Source: Latrodectus hesperus (Eukaryota; Arthropoda; Arachnida; Araneae; Theridiidae). Taken from it: a DNA stretch of 64,000 bases. The translations under genes were made by a program, and so were the position numbers. How positions within the stretch are numbered: the first letter of the stretch is position 1; the number at the start of each line of letters is the position of its first letter. Location of the stretch: assembly GCA_037975125.1 (NCBI GenBank), contig CM075862.1, positions 11,416,625 to 11,480,624 on the forward strand, read 5' to 3'. The notes beneath the pieces were generated by a model. The model saw nothing but the letters and a program-made list of their open reading frames with translations. It did not search any database and was not told the DNA's origin. Below, piece by piece: positions 12,000-25,865 of this stretch.

Positions 12000-12225
12000 A
12001 TACCGGCCTATGGACTGCTAAAGGCTGCTGTTAAGGCCTACTTTCACCCACAACAAAACTGCCTTTAGGGAGGCTTTTTCATAGATTACGTGTTGCAAAG
12101 GAGGAATTTGATAGAGTTTCATGCAGAAGGCAGCATGCATTTCCACTTTTCAACAATAGCTGCGACCGAACCCGGCATTTTATACTCCGAAGAGCACCTT
12201 ACCCCTAGGCCACAGCAATGGCCAA
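12000..12225 (-). mobile_element. SINE-8, single tRNA-like copy
   Basis: On the minus strand the head reads tggcctaggggtaaggtgct (A box) followed by gccgggttcggtcgc (B box), with tRNA-like spacing. A roughly 150-bp body follows. I saw only one copy, so the family assignment rests on the pol III boxes. Confidence 0.55.
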
Positions 12226-12272
12226 CCTCTGGAGTGGTTGCAACTTAAATGCAGATATTCAACAATGCTTAC

Positions 12273-12572
12273 CCAGGAAGGTGGCCATGACGAGGGCGGG
12301 GATGGTGGAGATGATGACGAAGGCGTTGTAGAGGTTGTTGCCGTGCGTAACGGCGCTGATCTGCTCGCTGTCGTTGTCGATGCTGTCCAGGTCGTCGCAG
12401 ATGTGGTGGGAGTAGTTGAGGGACACCCTGCACGCTCTGTCGTGGAAGAGGCTCTGAATGGTGACGATGCGAGCGTTGTAGCCGAACATGATGAGGAAGA
12501 GGAAGGGCTCCACCGTCGTCTTCTTCAGCCCGTCCACCACCTTCGAGCTGAGCGGCTTCTGCGTCATCGATA
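12273..12572 (-). CDS. SLC46-type MFS transporter, first coding exon (residues 1-98)
   Basis: This exon encodes the N-terminus of a membrane transporter of the SLC46 family (proton-coupled folate transporter-like, major facilitator superfamily). The acceptor is tttctttgcag just above 12572, and the ATG is at 12567-12565, five bases inside the exon. The donor G|GTAAGC leaves phase 1 at 12273. TM1 is about residues 20-42 (VEPFLFLIMFGYNARIV). An extracellular loop follows with Cys46, Cys57 and an N-glycosylation sequon at Asn51 (NYS), and TM2 starts near residue 79. A glycosylated first loop is typical of the family. Joining to the next exon makes G99-PWSDRYSRK, the MFS loop 2-3 signature. SLC46 members are inferred to move folate-like or other small solutes with protons across plasma or lysosomal membranes; the substrate here cannot be read from sequence. 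An antisense reading frame over the exon is a shadow. Confidence 0.9.
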
Positions 12573-13384
12573 CTGCAAAGAAATCATCGATATTGTATTA
12601 GAAAACGAATTGCGAAAGTGGTTTCAAAGGTATTTCCTTTCCTATTTTACAGTTTCTTTGATAAATTCATTATTTTTAATTACTAATACTGCTTAATCAC
12701 TATAAGTGTCTAGGAAACAGTAAATTATAGGAATGAATGAGGGTTGTTGAATATCTGCTGTACATTTAATCAAATTCATAAGATTAAAATATTTGTCTTG
12801 CAATCTTTACTTCTCTAGTGTTTCCAGCAAGTGAGTTCTATATTAGTCCTATAAAAACTCAGAAAAATAATTTACACAAAATTAAAAACATTTTTTAAGG
12901 GATACGCTTTAATTATAACTAGAATAATTTATTGAATATAGGCTTCTAACGAAGAAGTAAACAAATGTATTCGAAGACTTTTAGCTCTTAGGTCGACAAA
13001 AAGAAATAATTGAGACAGTGTTTCTTTTAGAAATAATGGTGTTTAAACAACAATTGTTTGTCCAATTAGAAATATTTGTGTTAACTGTTTTGTCAAAATA
13101 CATTATAAAAATATTCTCCTCTCTCTTTATTTTCTGAGTTGTTCTTTAAGTGCATCACAGAGTACATCTTTAGAGTACCCAATAATAACAAATGGATAAA
13201 TTTACTTAGAATTACTTCAGGCAACAACTAAGTTGAACAATTCTAATTATTTTACTATTTTAATCTCGCTGTTTAAAACTAAAGTTTGATACTCAATTTT
13301 ACGCTGCACAACACTATCATAATATAAATGGAACTATCATGATCTTAAGTAAAATAGAAGGATATTAAATGTCTATGGTTGCAG
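12573..13384. other. AT-rich stretch, no feature seen
   Basis: This lies directly upstream of the first coding exon acceptor and is presumed intron. No promoter-like island, repeat or coding pattern was seen. Confidence 0.6.
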
Positions 13385-13545
13385 GGGAGGCCATCATGAC
13401 TGAAAAGCAGCGGTGGGCTGATCCATTAGGGTCAGAAGGAAGTGAGTTAGAAAACTAAATCGAGGAATCGCTGTGTTCATTAAATGCGGTTGGAACACGT
13501 TAAAAAAATTCGTAATCACAATGTCTTCCAAGTAGTTAGTACGTT
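13385..13545 (+). mobile_element. SINE-3 relic
   Basis: The blocks gtgttcattaaatgcggttg, gaacacgttaaaaa and tcacaatgtcttccaagt match SINE-3 copies in order. The A and B boxes are degraded. Confidence 0.55.
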
Positions 13546-13632
13546 TGAAAACCTAAAAACCAACCAGATAATTTTAGAAAAATTCAGAAGAAACATCTAC
13601 CTTTTGTGATGAATATCACTTTAAAAAATAAG

Positions 13633-13800
<168 letters not shown>

Positions 13801-16272
13801 TACATTGTAAAAACATAAATTACAAAGTCTATTCTAATTACTCACACGTATGCCTGGTAATTTTGCACACATCTGCTTTCTCAACGTCTATCTCAGTAAT
13901 TTTCAATACATTTATCACATTGTGGAAAATTGTTAGCAGGTAACGGTATTTTTAGCAAAATGAGACTCATTTCTTTTGTACATTAACAAGTCCCTTTTAG
14001 TACCTTAGAAACCTTTTAAATTATTTTTTGAACCTAAAATGCTTTTAAAAGCTAAGGTGCTTATTAAACTTGCATAAGCTGCCTGCCTGTATATAGTTAT
14101 CAACTTTCGTATCATGCCATTTTTTTCCCTTTTCATATATTAAGTGTTCATACTATTTATAGTATTGCTTTCAATGTATATGTTTTTATTGCCATAATTA
14201 CCCTAGAAATTGTTAACTGTCTTTTCATTGATTGTAAATTGTTTCTCCATGGTTTGTTGTGTTTGTCATTATGTTATATTTTATTTTTAACTCAGAGAAA
14301 ATATTGAATGCTATTGCCTGATGTTCAACAGAGCTTAAAGCCCCTTAAAATGTTTTGTAACTTCTTGCTACCCATTTGTAAACACAATTTCATTGCCTTG
14401 TTAAATGCCACGATCGTGGCGCCCTCACGGACCTCGTAGAGGTGTGGAGCATACTAGGTGTTGAGGAGACGGCACCCGTTAACCTTAAGGTTTACAGTCT
14501 GGGGTCTCCCCACACAGTTATGTGTGTATGTGCATTACCAAGAACATAAATGACAAGTGATTTTGTCATCTTAAATGTTTTCTTTATTAAACATATACTT
14601 TTAATTATTCAAAATGAACCTTATTTCAGTGTTCCTCAGGATTCCAAAAGAGGGGGAAATGAAACACAAAACTATAAAACGAAACGACAAAAAAAAGAAT
14701 AAATAAATAAATAGAACACAAGCGTAAAATATAATATACCCATGGGTTCATTTTCTTATGACGCCAATTATGATTAAATGCTTTTTAATGATTAAGTGTT
14801 TAATATAAATAGTTTAATGAAATTATTAAACTAACTATCATAATTTTTTGTTTATTTAATTGATTAAGAACACTAAACATGAAATTGGTATTTCATTTAA
14901 TATTCTTTTCTTCTTATCAAATATTTTTTTTCCTTTTTAACTCCTGGTGCATTAAATAGTATATTTCAGAAAAGGTATGTTTCGCAACTTTTTCTTTTTC
15001 TTCGTGGCTACATATCTTGTATCATCCTCGACAAATCTAGCATTGTTCAAAAGTTTGTGGCTCCATGCTGGAACGGTTTCCGAGCGGTGGGAAAACTGAC
15101 AAGAAACGGGTTCTCCCTACCTCTACCGACCGTAATTTATTTAGTTTATTGTCTGCAGTGTGTAATTGTTGGTCTCTCTTTTCAACTGCTGAGACTAATC
15201 TGCCGATCTTTTTCAAGGTCATGTGAAAAAAGTGATCGGGGCAGTAGGGAGGACTTCTTCCCCCACTTTATTTCGTGTCATAAGGGCTTGAGGAACGAAT
15301 GAAAAGTTTTCTTATGTTTCTAAGAATGAGCGTGGCAAAAAATGCCTTCATTAGAAGTGGTTCTGCCGCATCTCCAGATATGTAATTTGTTACATTTAAA
15401 ATTACAATCATTAAGATTTTCTTGTTCGATATTTGTAGCTTTAAAATAAAAAAAAGTACAGCTTCTCTTGTGTTTTAAGGGATTTTTAAGAAAAATAATT
15501 ACAGAGGAAAATGAAAAAAAAAAAAAAAGAATCTATAGAATTATTTCGGTTGTTTCGAATACGAACAGAAGCAGAACAAAAAGAATAGATATGATTGAAG
15601 TGATATTAAAATTGATGTAGCTCGGAAATTTATCATTCTGCAAAATCAGCAATCCTTCATTTTTATTATTAATTTTTGCATCATTTAACGTCTTTCTTTT
15701 TACACTGTAATTCCGATACAATGTGAACAAAACAGATAAAAATAAATAATTTAAATCTAAAAAACACTGTAAAAGATTTTAAAAAATAGCTACGTTAAAT
15801 TGTTTTTAAGTAATAATGTCCACACGAATAGCACGTAAAAATCAAAAAGTAAATATTTCATCATATATTATATATAATAATATATTTTTAATGTAACTAA
15901 GATTTTTCAAATCATTGAATGCAGCGTAGGTTCTCTTAAACTCAAGACATAACCTTAAATTCATACACAGATTCTTACATTTATTTTTAATTTTTATAAA
16001 ATTGTTACTAGTTTTAATGGAAACTTTTTTTTTTATCAAAAATGATCAAGTGGCAATTTAAAATATAAAAATATTTTATTCTTAACTATTTACATTATGG
16101 CAAAAGAAAAGGAACCAGAAATTGCTTGGAACATATGTTTTTATAGTAATTAGTTACATAAAAGGGACATCTTTTTTATTTCGATACTTTTCAAAAGAAC
16201 AAAAAGTATTTTTCAATTATTATGTGAAAATTTTGTTTTAAATACGAAATGAATTGCATCTCATTTGATAAA

Positions 16273-16277
<5 letters not shown>
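13801..16277. other. Unannotated stretch with two GC-richer patches
   Basis: Positions 14385-14540 are GC-richer and include the perfect 14-bp palindrome GCCACGATCGTGGC at 14407-14420. Positions 15040-15300 are moderately GC-rich and have no reading frame I trust. The rest is AT-rich and featureless. Confidence 0.5.
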
Positions 16278-18471
<2,194 letters not shown>

Positions 18472-19525
18472 CAAGCTGACCCAGCCACGCGTTGCAGTGG
18501 CTGAGTTTTTAAAATACATTGAATCAATTTTTTACTAATTTTTATGTTTAATCAAATTAATATTTTCTAAAAAAATTTAGAATAGGTTCATTCATAGGAG
18601 ATTAAAAATAAAACGTTTCACCAAAATTTAATAGTAATAGGTAAAGTATCGAAATTTTGAAATTAAGCACAAATCAACATATACTTTCTGAATTTACATT
18701 TTATTCATCTTATATTAAATTATAGTTTGTAATCAGTGACTTACTTATAAAATATACTATATAAATTAAAGACATCTAAAAATAAATTGTTATAAATGAG
18801 GTAGATAGCATTGACATCGAACTATTATTATTTTAATTTTAAATTATATTAAAACTAAAAATTTTTTCCGCGGCATTATACTGAAATAAAAAAAAATTAA
18901 AAGAATTTATCATTTGAATAAATAAATTAGATCAAAATGTTCTACTGAATAAATTAATAATTATCAAATTATAAAATAAAAATAAAAAATAATAAAAGGC
19001 TATCAAGAAATACTTACATATTTTCGAGGTGGTATGAAAATTAGTAGAGAAAAACAGTAATAAATAAAATTTTATTTTACTATTTATAATATTAAAAATA
19101 TTCAAACTGAATACTGCACAATAATAACACAATACAAAGTATAATTATGAAAATGATTCACGAAAAATTGTTATAGTATCATTATACATCATGAAAATAT
19201 ATGTAAATTCTATATTTAACCACGCGTTTTCGCGCGCACGATAATTTTCTAGAAGATGGTATAATCTAGAAAAATAAACACGTCGCCATCTGCCGAATAC
19301 CTGTGCAACTTAGATGCTAAACCGCCATCTATTAGGAACTTACAGAACTAACCAAAAAAAAATTTAGGGTTGTACTACCCCTAACATTTAGGGGGATGAA
19401 AAATAGATGTTGGCCGATTCTCATAGATACCGGATAAGCACAAAAAATTTCATCAAAATCGGTCAAGCCGTTTCGGAGGAGTATGGCAACGAAAACTGTG
19501 ACACGAGAATTTTATATATTAGATT
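18472..19525 (+). mobile_element. Non-autonomous interspersed element, class uncertain
   Basis: The left end aagctgacccagccacgcgt and the right end (aaaatcggtcaagccgtttc, then gacacgagaattttatata) are the start and finish seen in very common invertebrate interspersed repeats of RTE- or Helitron-like type. A second gcgttttcgcgcgc start-like motif at about 19220 suggests two overlapping or nested copies. No reverse transcriptase or helicase frame is present. Confidence 0.5.
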
Positions 19526-19929
19526 AAATCATCTTTTTTTCTTTGCTCATTATTTAGTTACCCCGTAATGTCGAGTGAAAATGTTTTAAGTACCATTCGG
19601 CTAATAATATGAGTTTTATGCATATGAGTTATATTATAAATAAACTAATGAAAGACTAATTATTTTTATAGTAATCTATCTAAATTGTACCTTAAAATTA
19701 AAAACAGAATTATATCATTAGCTCACCAAACAGAATTATTAACGTTAATTTTATCCATAGTTGAAAATCAATTTTTAATCACGGAAAATTTTTTAAATGT
19801 GTAACATTAATTTCTTTATCTTATTCATAAAATTTACTAATTCCTTTTTGGGAAAAGAAATAAAAGATTTTCTTGTTATTTTAGTTTTATTTTTTTCTCT
19901 TTTACATGTGGTCGCTGCTCTATACGTAT

Positions 19930-20025
19930 ATACGGAATCCACTTTACATTATAGGTTCCTGTCTAATTAAGCCTCAACTGTAAGAAATGATCGCTTAGCG
20001 ACAGATAAATCATCAATCAGTCAAC
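19930..20025 (+). mobile_element. SINE-5 relic (tail half)
   Basis: The blocks ggaatccactttacattat, gtctaattaagcctcaactg and gatcgcttagcgacagataa match the reverse complement of 26883-26990. The head is missing. A B-box-like ggattcgagtcccactcc at about 20070 may belong to another SINE. Confidence 0.55.
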
Positions 20026-20610
20026 TTCTCAAGGAATATCTAGCCAGGCTCACTTTAAGTCAGCATAGCATGGATTCGAGTCCCACTCCAGGTATAAATG
20101 ATTTGCAATCCATACAAAACTATAAACTAATCTGAATTATCTCAATCAACTGATGGAATTTTCACGTTAAATTTAAAATATTCAACTTTTTTTTTTAATA
20201 TGAGTTGATTTTTTTTATTAAGTTTCAAATTAATTATTAAAATTTTCTCAAAATTTTTCATTAATAATATTTTTTATCATATTTCAGTTTTACTAAAATT
20301 CCTCGAAAAATCTTTGTTGAATACAAATTTTTTATTAATATTTTATCATACATTTCAATTTTCAATTTCATTTTAAAAAATTTACAAACAATATTGTACT
20401 TTTTTAAGTTACATTTTCTTATAATATTTGCTTCAAGTACAAAAAAATATAAAAATAAAAGAAAATATGCGTCAACATTTCTTGAGAAATGTAGTAGTAA
20501 TGCGTTAGTATGACTAATTAAAAAGTTGATTGTTATATGATCCATTGTATAAATAAAAGTTAAGAATCGAGTACCCCTTGATTTTTGACGCCAAGAAAGG
20601 CGCTAAAATG

Positions 20611-20700
20611 TAACAAACAAAATGGCTGCTGCGGCTGCACAAAAGCTTAAGTAGGTACCAGGGTTACCAGAAATTAAATTTGATCGCAAAACTGTATCGC
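20611..20700 (+). repeat. Dispersed repeat, copy 1
   Basis: This is similar to 31574-31660: aacaaacaaaatggctgctg, gggttaccagaaattaaatt and gatcgcaaaactg correspond block for block. It is a two-copy repeat of unknown class. Confidence 0.5.
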
Positions 20701-21535
20701 TAAATTTTTTTGTCAAACTCAGCGGTATCCAATTCCAAACCGAATCTGATAGATTCCAAAAATAGAATTTTTATTTTGTGTGATTTTAGTAATATATGTA
20801 GTAATAAGAGAAAAAGAATTAAAAATTAATAAAACCACATAAGCTTCTAATAGTTCCATGCGTGCTGTACTCATCACTGAAATATTTTCAAGTACTTAGT
20901 GGCATCACTCAGTCTCTTACGTAATAATTATGAGATGCCCTCTGATTTGAATGGGAGAAGCCAGTCCAGTTTTTCGGAAGAAAAAAAAGGGTCAATGACT
21001 GATGGCATTACTCCACGAGAGAGAGACGGACAACAAGTTTTCCGCGATATTGTCATGATCAAGCTCGGATAGGAAGAAAGACCTCCTTTTAATGACAAAA
21101 CCTCTTCGCCTCCCATCACAAATAAGAATCTTTATTCTCCAATCTGGAAATTCCCCCGAGAGCTCTTGAATACAGTTGAAACAACTTCACTGTTCATTCT
21201 TTTTTAAATGCTTTCTTTTATTTTCCGTATGATTTTATTAAAAAAAAAGGAAAATTTTTCCTAGAATCCTATTTTAAAAATATTGGCCTACACCAGAATT
21301 ATAACGCAAATCTAAAATATTTTAATATTGATCTCATGGATAAGATACATTTAAAATGTCATATATTTGCCGCTTTTCTATTCAATGTTTTTAAAAATAT
21401 GATCTAATTTATAAAATTTCCGCAATTTTTCTGTTTCCCTTTCATAAATTATATTAAATATACAGAATAAATGAGTTATACAAAGAAACATACAAATAAA
21501 TCATTTTATTCTTTTATATGTAGTAGTCTTTAAAC

Positions 21536-21823
21536 CAGCGATTTTCAAAATTTTTTTGCCACAGCACACTTTTAACGACATCAAAATTTGATGGTACACA
21601 AAGATAAGTTTAAAAGTGGTTTATTTGCTAATAAGACACTGTGTAAAATAGTCGATAATTATAATTTTATTTTTGTGAAATCGGTAATAAAGTATATATT
21701 ACAAAAACAACAAAAGTTTTATTGCTCTTTACTTATAATAAAATAAAAAGATAAAAAAAACGCGTATAATTTTTACTATGTTACATTTCTAAAATTTGGC
21801 GCCACATTGGTTGAGAATCACTG
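21536..21823. mobile_element. hAT-type MITE
   Basis: The terminal inverted repeats cagcgattttcaaaa at 21536 and cagtgattctcaacc (reverse strand) at 21823 are flanked by 8-bp duplications ctttaaac (21528-21535) and ctttaaat (21824-21831). The element is only 288 bp and has no coding capacity. Its gccacagc and ggcgcca blocks just inside the ends are typical of hAT subterminal motifs. Confidence 0.82.
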
Positions 21824-22367
21824 CTTTAAATTGATTTCTATAAAATATTTCACTTAAATATTTTATAGAAATCATTTTTATATTTTGTAAGCACATTTAT
21901 AGAATCACACCATTCTATAAATTATGTTGCGCCTTCTGGTGGTGAGATCATATTCAAATTTAAAAGTTCGCTCATTGGTATTGTGTGAACAACAGGACTC
22001 TAATGCTGAGTTGACTGACGTTGGGCATCTTTGTGATACGCAGATATGTAAAGGATGATATTTCAGAGTTTTCCTGGTTTTCTCCCTATGGCTACGTGGA
22101 GAAACAACCTACTGAATGTGAAAACTTCTCTCAAAGAGCAATAGCCGATATAGGTACTGCTGTACAATGCAATAAAACCTGTACATCGTTATGTGTATTC
22201 TAACTACTTGAGCAATACCACACACATATAATCCAGTACTGAAAGTTGAAAAGATAATCCGAATTTATGCAATAGCAATAATTGCTTTTTATTAATAAAT
22301 TAAATATTTCCTTCTCTTCATGAAATAAGTCATATATTAAAAAATATCATATGGTACTCCCCTAATA

Positions 22368-23328
22368 CAGTAATTCCCCTGTAGCACAGTACATTAGTTA
22401 CGCGTTATACGAGCATCCTCGTAAAACGCACTTTTATGACCACGTATAACGCGTTATTTACAACTGATTCACGTTTAACTTTTCTCATTAAAGGGGATTT
22501 AAATTGAATATTAATAAAAAACTATGTAATGAAGGAAATGTGCGCGTTTTATTAAAATCAAACTAAGAACATTTTAAATAAAAAAACTTGTACAAAAGTT
22601 CATTTCAAATAAATCAAATAATTCTAAAACATGTTCATTATAATATTTTACTATATTTACAATTAGTTTTAGTTTATTATTACATAAATTTTTATTACAT
22701 TTACTATAGTTTATTCGCTGTAGGAGCTATCTGAAATAACATTCCACTGCGACATCTTCTTTTTGAGATTACATTAGGAAATTTTATTTTATTTAATTTA
22801 TTTATTTATTTATTTATTTATTTTTTGCAACGGTGGGCACTTGAATGACGAACCTTATGCCACAACAAGGACAGAAACTCATTTGTCGTTACCCAGCGGG
22901 CACCTGTGAACCAAGTCACGGGGCCCGCGCCGTACCACCACAAAGCCGTTTATAGGGTGGGGCACATTCATACAACATCACAGAAGAAATGCCAGAGAAA
23001 CAAAGAGAGAACAGAGAAAGAAAGTAACATCCATGCCTGAAACGGGATTCGAACCCGGGACCCACATCTGAAGAGTCAGGAACGCTAACCACTCAGCCAT
23101 TGGTCTACTTTTAGTAGAATATTCAAAGGTCAGTAATATAATTTAATTTAATTTTAAAAGAACACAGTTGACACAATGTGCAAATAATTATAAATTTCGC
23201 GAAACAGAAATATGACGTCGGGAATGAACGCATTATATGGGGGAAAACACGTATTTTAAGATGGACATGAAATCGCAAAGTATGAAAACGCGTTACATAA
23301 TTATCGTGTTATAGGGAGGGGATTACTA
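22368..23328. mobile_element. Pogo/Tigger-like DNA transposon carrying a nested SINE-1
   Basis: The left end cagtaattcccctgtagcac, followed by acgcgttatacg, pairs with the right end on the other strand, tagtaatcccctccctataa, followed by taacgcgtt. Both sides have a TA target (22366-22367 and 23329-23330). CAGTAATCCCC-type ends, acgcgtta subterminal repeats and a TA target fit pogo/Tigger elements. Without the SINE at 22795-23105 the element is about 650 bp with no legible transposase. Confidence 0.75.
22795..23105 (-). mobile_element. SINE-1 copy with (TAAA)n tail, inside the pogo-like element
   Basis: On the minus strand it has an A box (ggctgagtggttagcg), a B box (cgggttcgaatcccg), the SINE-1 body, and a poly(AAAT) tail at 22795-22826. 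It is well conserved against the 9290-9602 copy. Confidence 0.85.
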
Positions 23329-23594
23329 TATCTTAACATTAAGAAAATTTACCAGGGACAAGTCAGTTGCACTTGCAGATGATATATGCAGGCATAACTT
23401 AAACGGGACAAAATAAGACTAAAATGTCTAAAATACACTATATGAAATCATGGATCATGAAAGAAAATCAGTTTTACATTATCATTTGGGTTAAAAATTA
23501 TTTACTACCAAGAATTTGTTTTCATAAGAATCCTTCGGAATAATATTTCGGAAGCTGTTCCATATGATTTCGTAACAGATGAGGTTTTTTTTTT

Positions 23595-24025
23595 TCCCCG
23601 GGATCTGGCCGAGCAGAACGGTTTACATTTATCATTTCAGCAGCTATCACTCGAGTGAAAGTGAAGAGAAAACGATTTCACAAAAACCCGGAAAGAGAAG
23701 GGCCCCCATCAGCATCGTAGCTGGTGGGCACGGGGCGCAGCGACTTGTGTAATGACATGCAGAGATCCGTCACGCGTGCAGCCGTGGCGATAAGGGGGAG
23801 GCATTGTCCTCGGGACACCCATTGTTTCAGAGCACACTCATCAAGACATTTCTCAGGAAATATTGCTCTCTGAATAATGATCGATGTCGCTGAATAACGC
23901 TGCGCGGTGTTAAGGAATGCGGCGATACAGTTTGTTTACCGAATCACCGAGTGAGTGGGCAGGGATGACCACCTGCCTCAATATCGGAAAGGACACTTCT
24001 CGTTCGCTTTGAGGGAGGAGCAGGG
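23595..24025. other. Non-repetitive GC-rich island of unknown function
   Basis: This patch (gggcacggggcgcagcgact, gtcacgcgtgcagccgtggc and similar) is far GC-richer than the flanking sequence. It lacks pol III boxes, terminal repeats or a long open frame, and it is not seen twice in the window. A regulatory element or an unspliced non-coding exon is possible. I cannot assign a function. Confidence 0.4.
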
Positions 24026-24214
24026 TGTTTGAGACGAAAGGCACTCATTTAAAACACGTATGATTCGAAATCCAAGGTAAACTATAGCTTAAACTGAAAA
24101 AATGGGCTGTGAACTTCAGTAAGAACTTTTGGTTTTTAACTGTGAACTTCAGTAAGAACTTATAGTTTCCTTTCAAATAAATTTTGAATATATTTACTTC
24201 ATTTTTTATTACAT

Positions 24215-24530
24215 ACATTTACAGCGGTGCAGGCGAGGACCGGACTGTGCCTTAAAGTTAGCGGATTTCGAACACTAGCCCATCAACATGTGCCTTATCA
24301 TTTTGTGCCACGGTCAGATGACGAGGTCACACCGAAGCCGGCACCCTTCTCTTCATATCCATGCTACAGCAGCGAAAGTAGTTTGGACGTCGCATATTAA
24401 CGACGACACCTCCCTAACCCATGGAGCTCCATCAACCTTGTGAAGGAGAATGTGGTCACCCTCCCAATCACTGCCCGTGGCAAGTGATCTCAACGGGAAG
24501 CGGTGTTAAGCTACTGAGCCACTGGGGCTC
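24215..24530 (-). mobile_element. SINE-2 copy
   Basis: This is collinear with 3507-3837. On the minus strand it begins gagccccagtggctcagtag (A box). Flanks ttcattttttattaca and ttcagttatattaca may be the target-site duplication, with a small indel. Confidence 0.72.
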
Positions 24531-24559
24531 TTCAGTTATATTACAAGCGATAGAAACTA

Positions 24560-24790
24560 AAACTCACCGAAGCCTTTTGGCATGACAGCATACTTCAGAG
24601 TGGAAGATCCCAGATTCGATACCAGCCACTGTTGAACATCAAGAAATGTATATTGTACTTCTGCATGCCTGCCTGTCGAGGTGGGTGCTTGAGAGTTTTC
24701 CGAGTTTCTTCCCTTGAAACATGTGAAGGCATGAAACATCCAGTACTTCCACCTAATTCATAGAGCCCAACTCTGAGCTAAGTACGGGAT
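24560..24790 (+). mobile_element. SINE-7 copy
   Basis: The blocks cagagtggaagatcccagat, ttcgataccagcc, gaggtgggtgcttgagagtt and ccgagtttcttcccttg correspond in reverse to 25515-25700. The ttcgataccagcc block resembles a B box. Confidence 0.55.
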
Positions 24791-25514
24791 ATATGCCAGA
24801 GAATGCACTCATTTTTCAAAACTGCTCCTTTTTTATTAGAAATTTATCTGAGAATTTTCAGCCAAATGAAGCCTTTGCATAGTCTAGTGGATAGCCTAAT
24901 AGGATCGTCCGGCTGCCAAGCTGCTTACCTTCTCATTTCCATCAAAATCACGGGGTGAGCTTTCGCCCCGTATTTCTCGTGCCCGTGATATTTCCTGGTT
25001 ACAGTGTTCGAAAATAACGCAGAAAAAAAATTCGGGTTATTTATTTTCTATGCTCGGGTTAAATATTTTTTCTTTTCATTTTAGCACCAGATATCAGTAC
25101 TATTCTATATTTAAAGTAATTGAAGGTAGTTAATTTTATTTTGGGTGTCAGCACTATTCAAATTTTCTTGCATCAAAAATAGGCACTTCAATGATCATTT
25201 TCTTAAAAACCATACGATCGTTAAGAAGTTAAAATTCATCGTTTGATTCCTGAAAGCACTTTTTATAAACAGCTGAATGAACTCACAAAGACCTTTTAAA
25301 GACCAATTGTTAAACACGAAGGCAGAAAATACACGAAATTTCCCGTTGTTATAAAGTGGTTTTGATGTAAGGCAGAACTTTTCACTACGAAGTGTGCAAT
25401 CATACTAGTATTCTACTGTGAATCCTAGTACATGCGGTTTTAAATATCAGGCTAAGATGTTTTAATGAAATTTATATCCACCTACTAAAATGCCCTTTGA
25501 AAAGACTTTAAATA
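24791..25514. other. Stretch with one SINE-like patch
   Basis: The segment tagtctagtggatagcc at about 24890 resembles an A box and is followed by a GC-richer run to 25000 that includes cacggggtgagctttcgccc. No B box or second copy was found, so I leave it unclassified. The rest is AT-rich. Confidence 0.4.
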
Positions 25515-25700
25515 AATAGAGGACGTATGTTACAAGGGAAGAAACCCAGAAAAATCCCAAGCTCCCACCCCGAGAAAGGTGATATTGGAAGCACAACGTT
25601 CACCTCTCTTTGTACAACAATTGTTGGAATCAAACCTAAGATCTTACACTCTGGCCAGCAACTGTTTCACCATTGCACCATGGTGAATTTCAGAATATGA
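25515..25700 (-). mobile_element. SINE-7 copy
   Basis: The sequence acaagggaagaaacccagaa, then caagctcccaccccgag, then tggaatcaaacctaagatct matches the reverse complement of the 24560-24790 copy in order. Confidence 0.55.
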
Positions 25701-25714
25701 TGTGCATATATGTG

Positions 25715-25865
25715 GTGAGTGAAAGTTAGGGAATTCGAATCCTGGGTTAATCAAATACCGTCGTGCTCAATAATGCCGACTGAATCACGTTAAATATGTT
25801 CTGGTCGCAATGTCCTCCTAGTGAAATGATATTTCTGGATTTTCCAGATTAAGTATTAGAGGGTA
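25715..25865 (+). mobile_element. SINE-3 partial copy
   Basis: The copy begins near the B box (ggaattcgaatcctggg) and continues through taccgtcgtgctcaataatg, cgcaatgtcctcctagtgaa and atgatatttctgga, as in other SINE-3 copies. The 5' A box is missing. Confidence 0.65.

Larger units (their letters stand above)
8778..12272 (-). other. Transporter intron
   Basis: The intron between the first and second coding exons holds the coding-like patch at 8808-8999, a complete SINE-1 (9290-9602), and SINE-6, SINE-4 and SINE-8 copies between 11.34 and 12.23 kb. At 9121-9277 a short imperfect repeat recurs (atggtcac...gatgtcagtat). I see nothing in 9615-11340. Confidence 0.75.

Noticed and set aside
12238..12696. 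Plus-strand 152-codon frame rich in Gly, Val and Asp
   Set aside because: It is antisense to the first coding exon; its low-complexity translation reflects GC-biased codons on the other strand.
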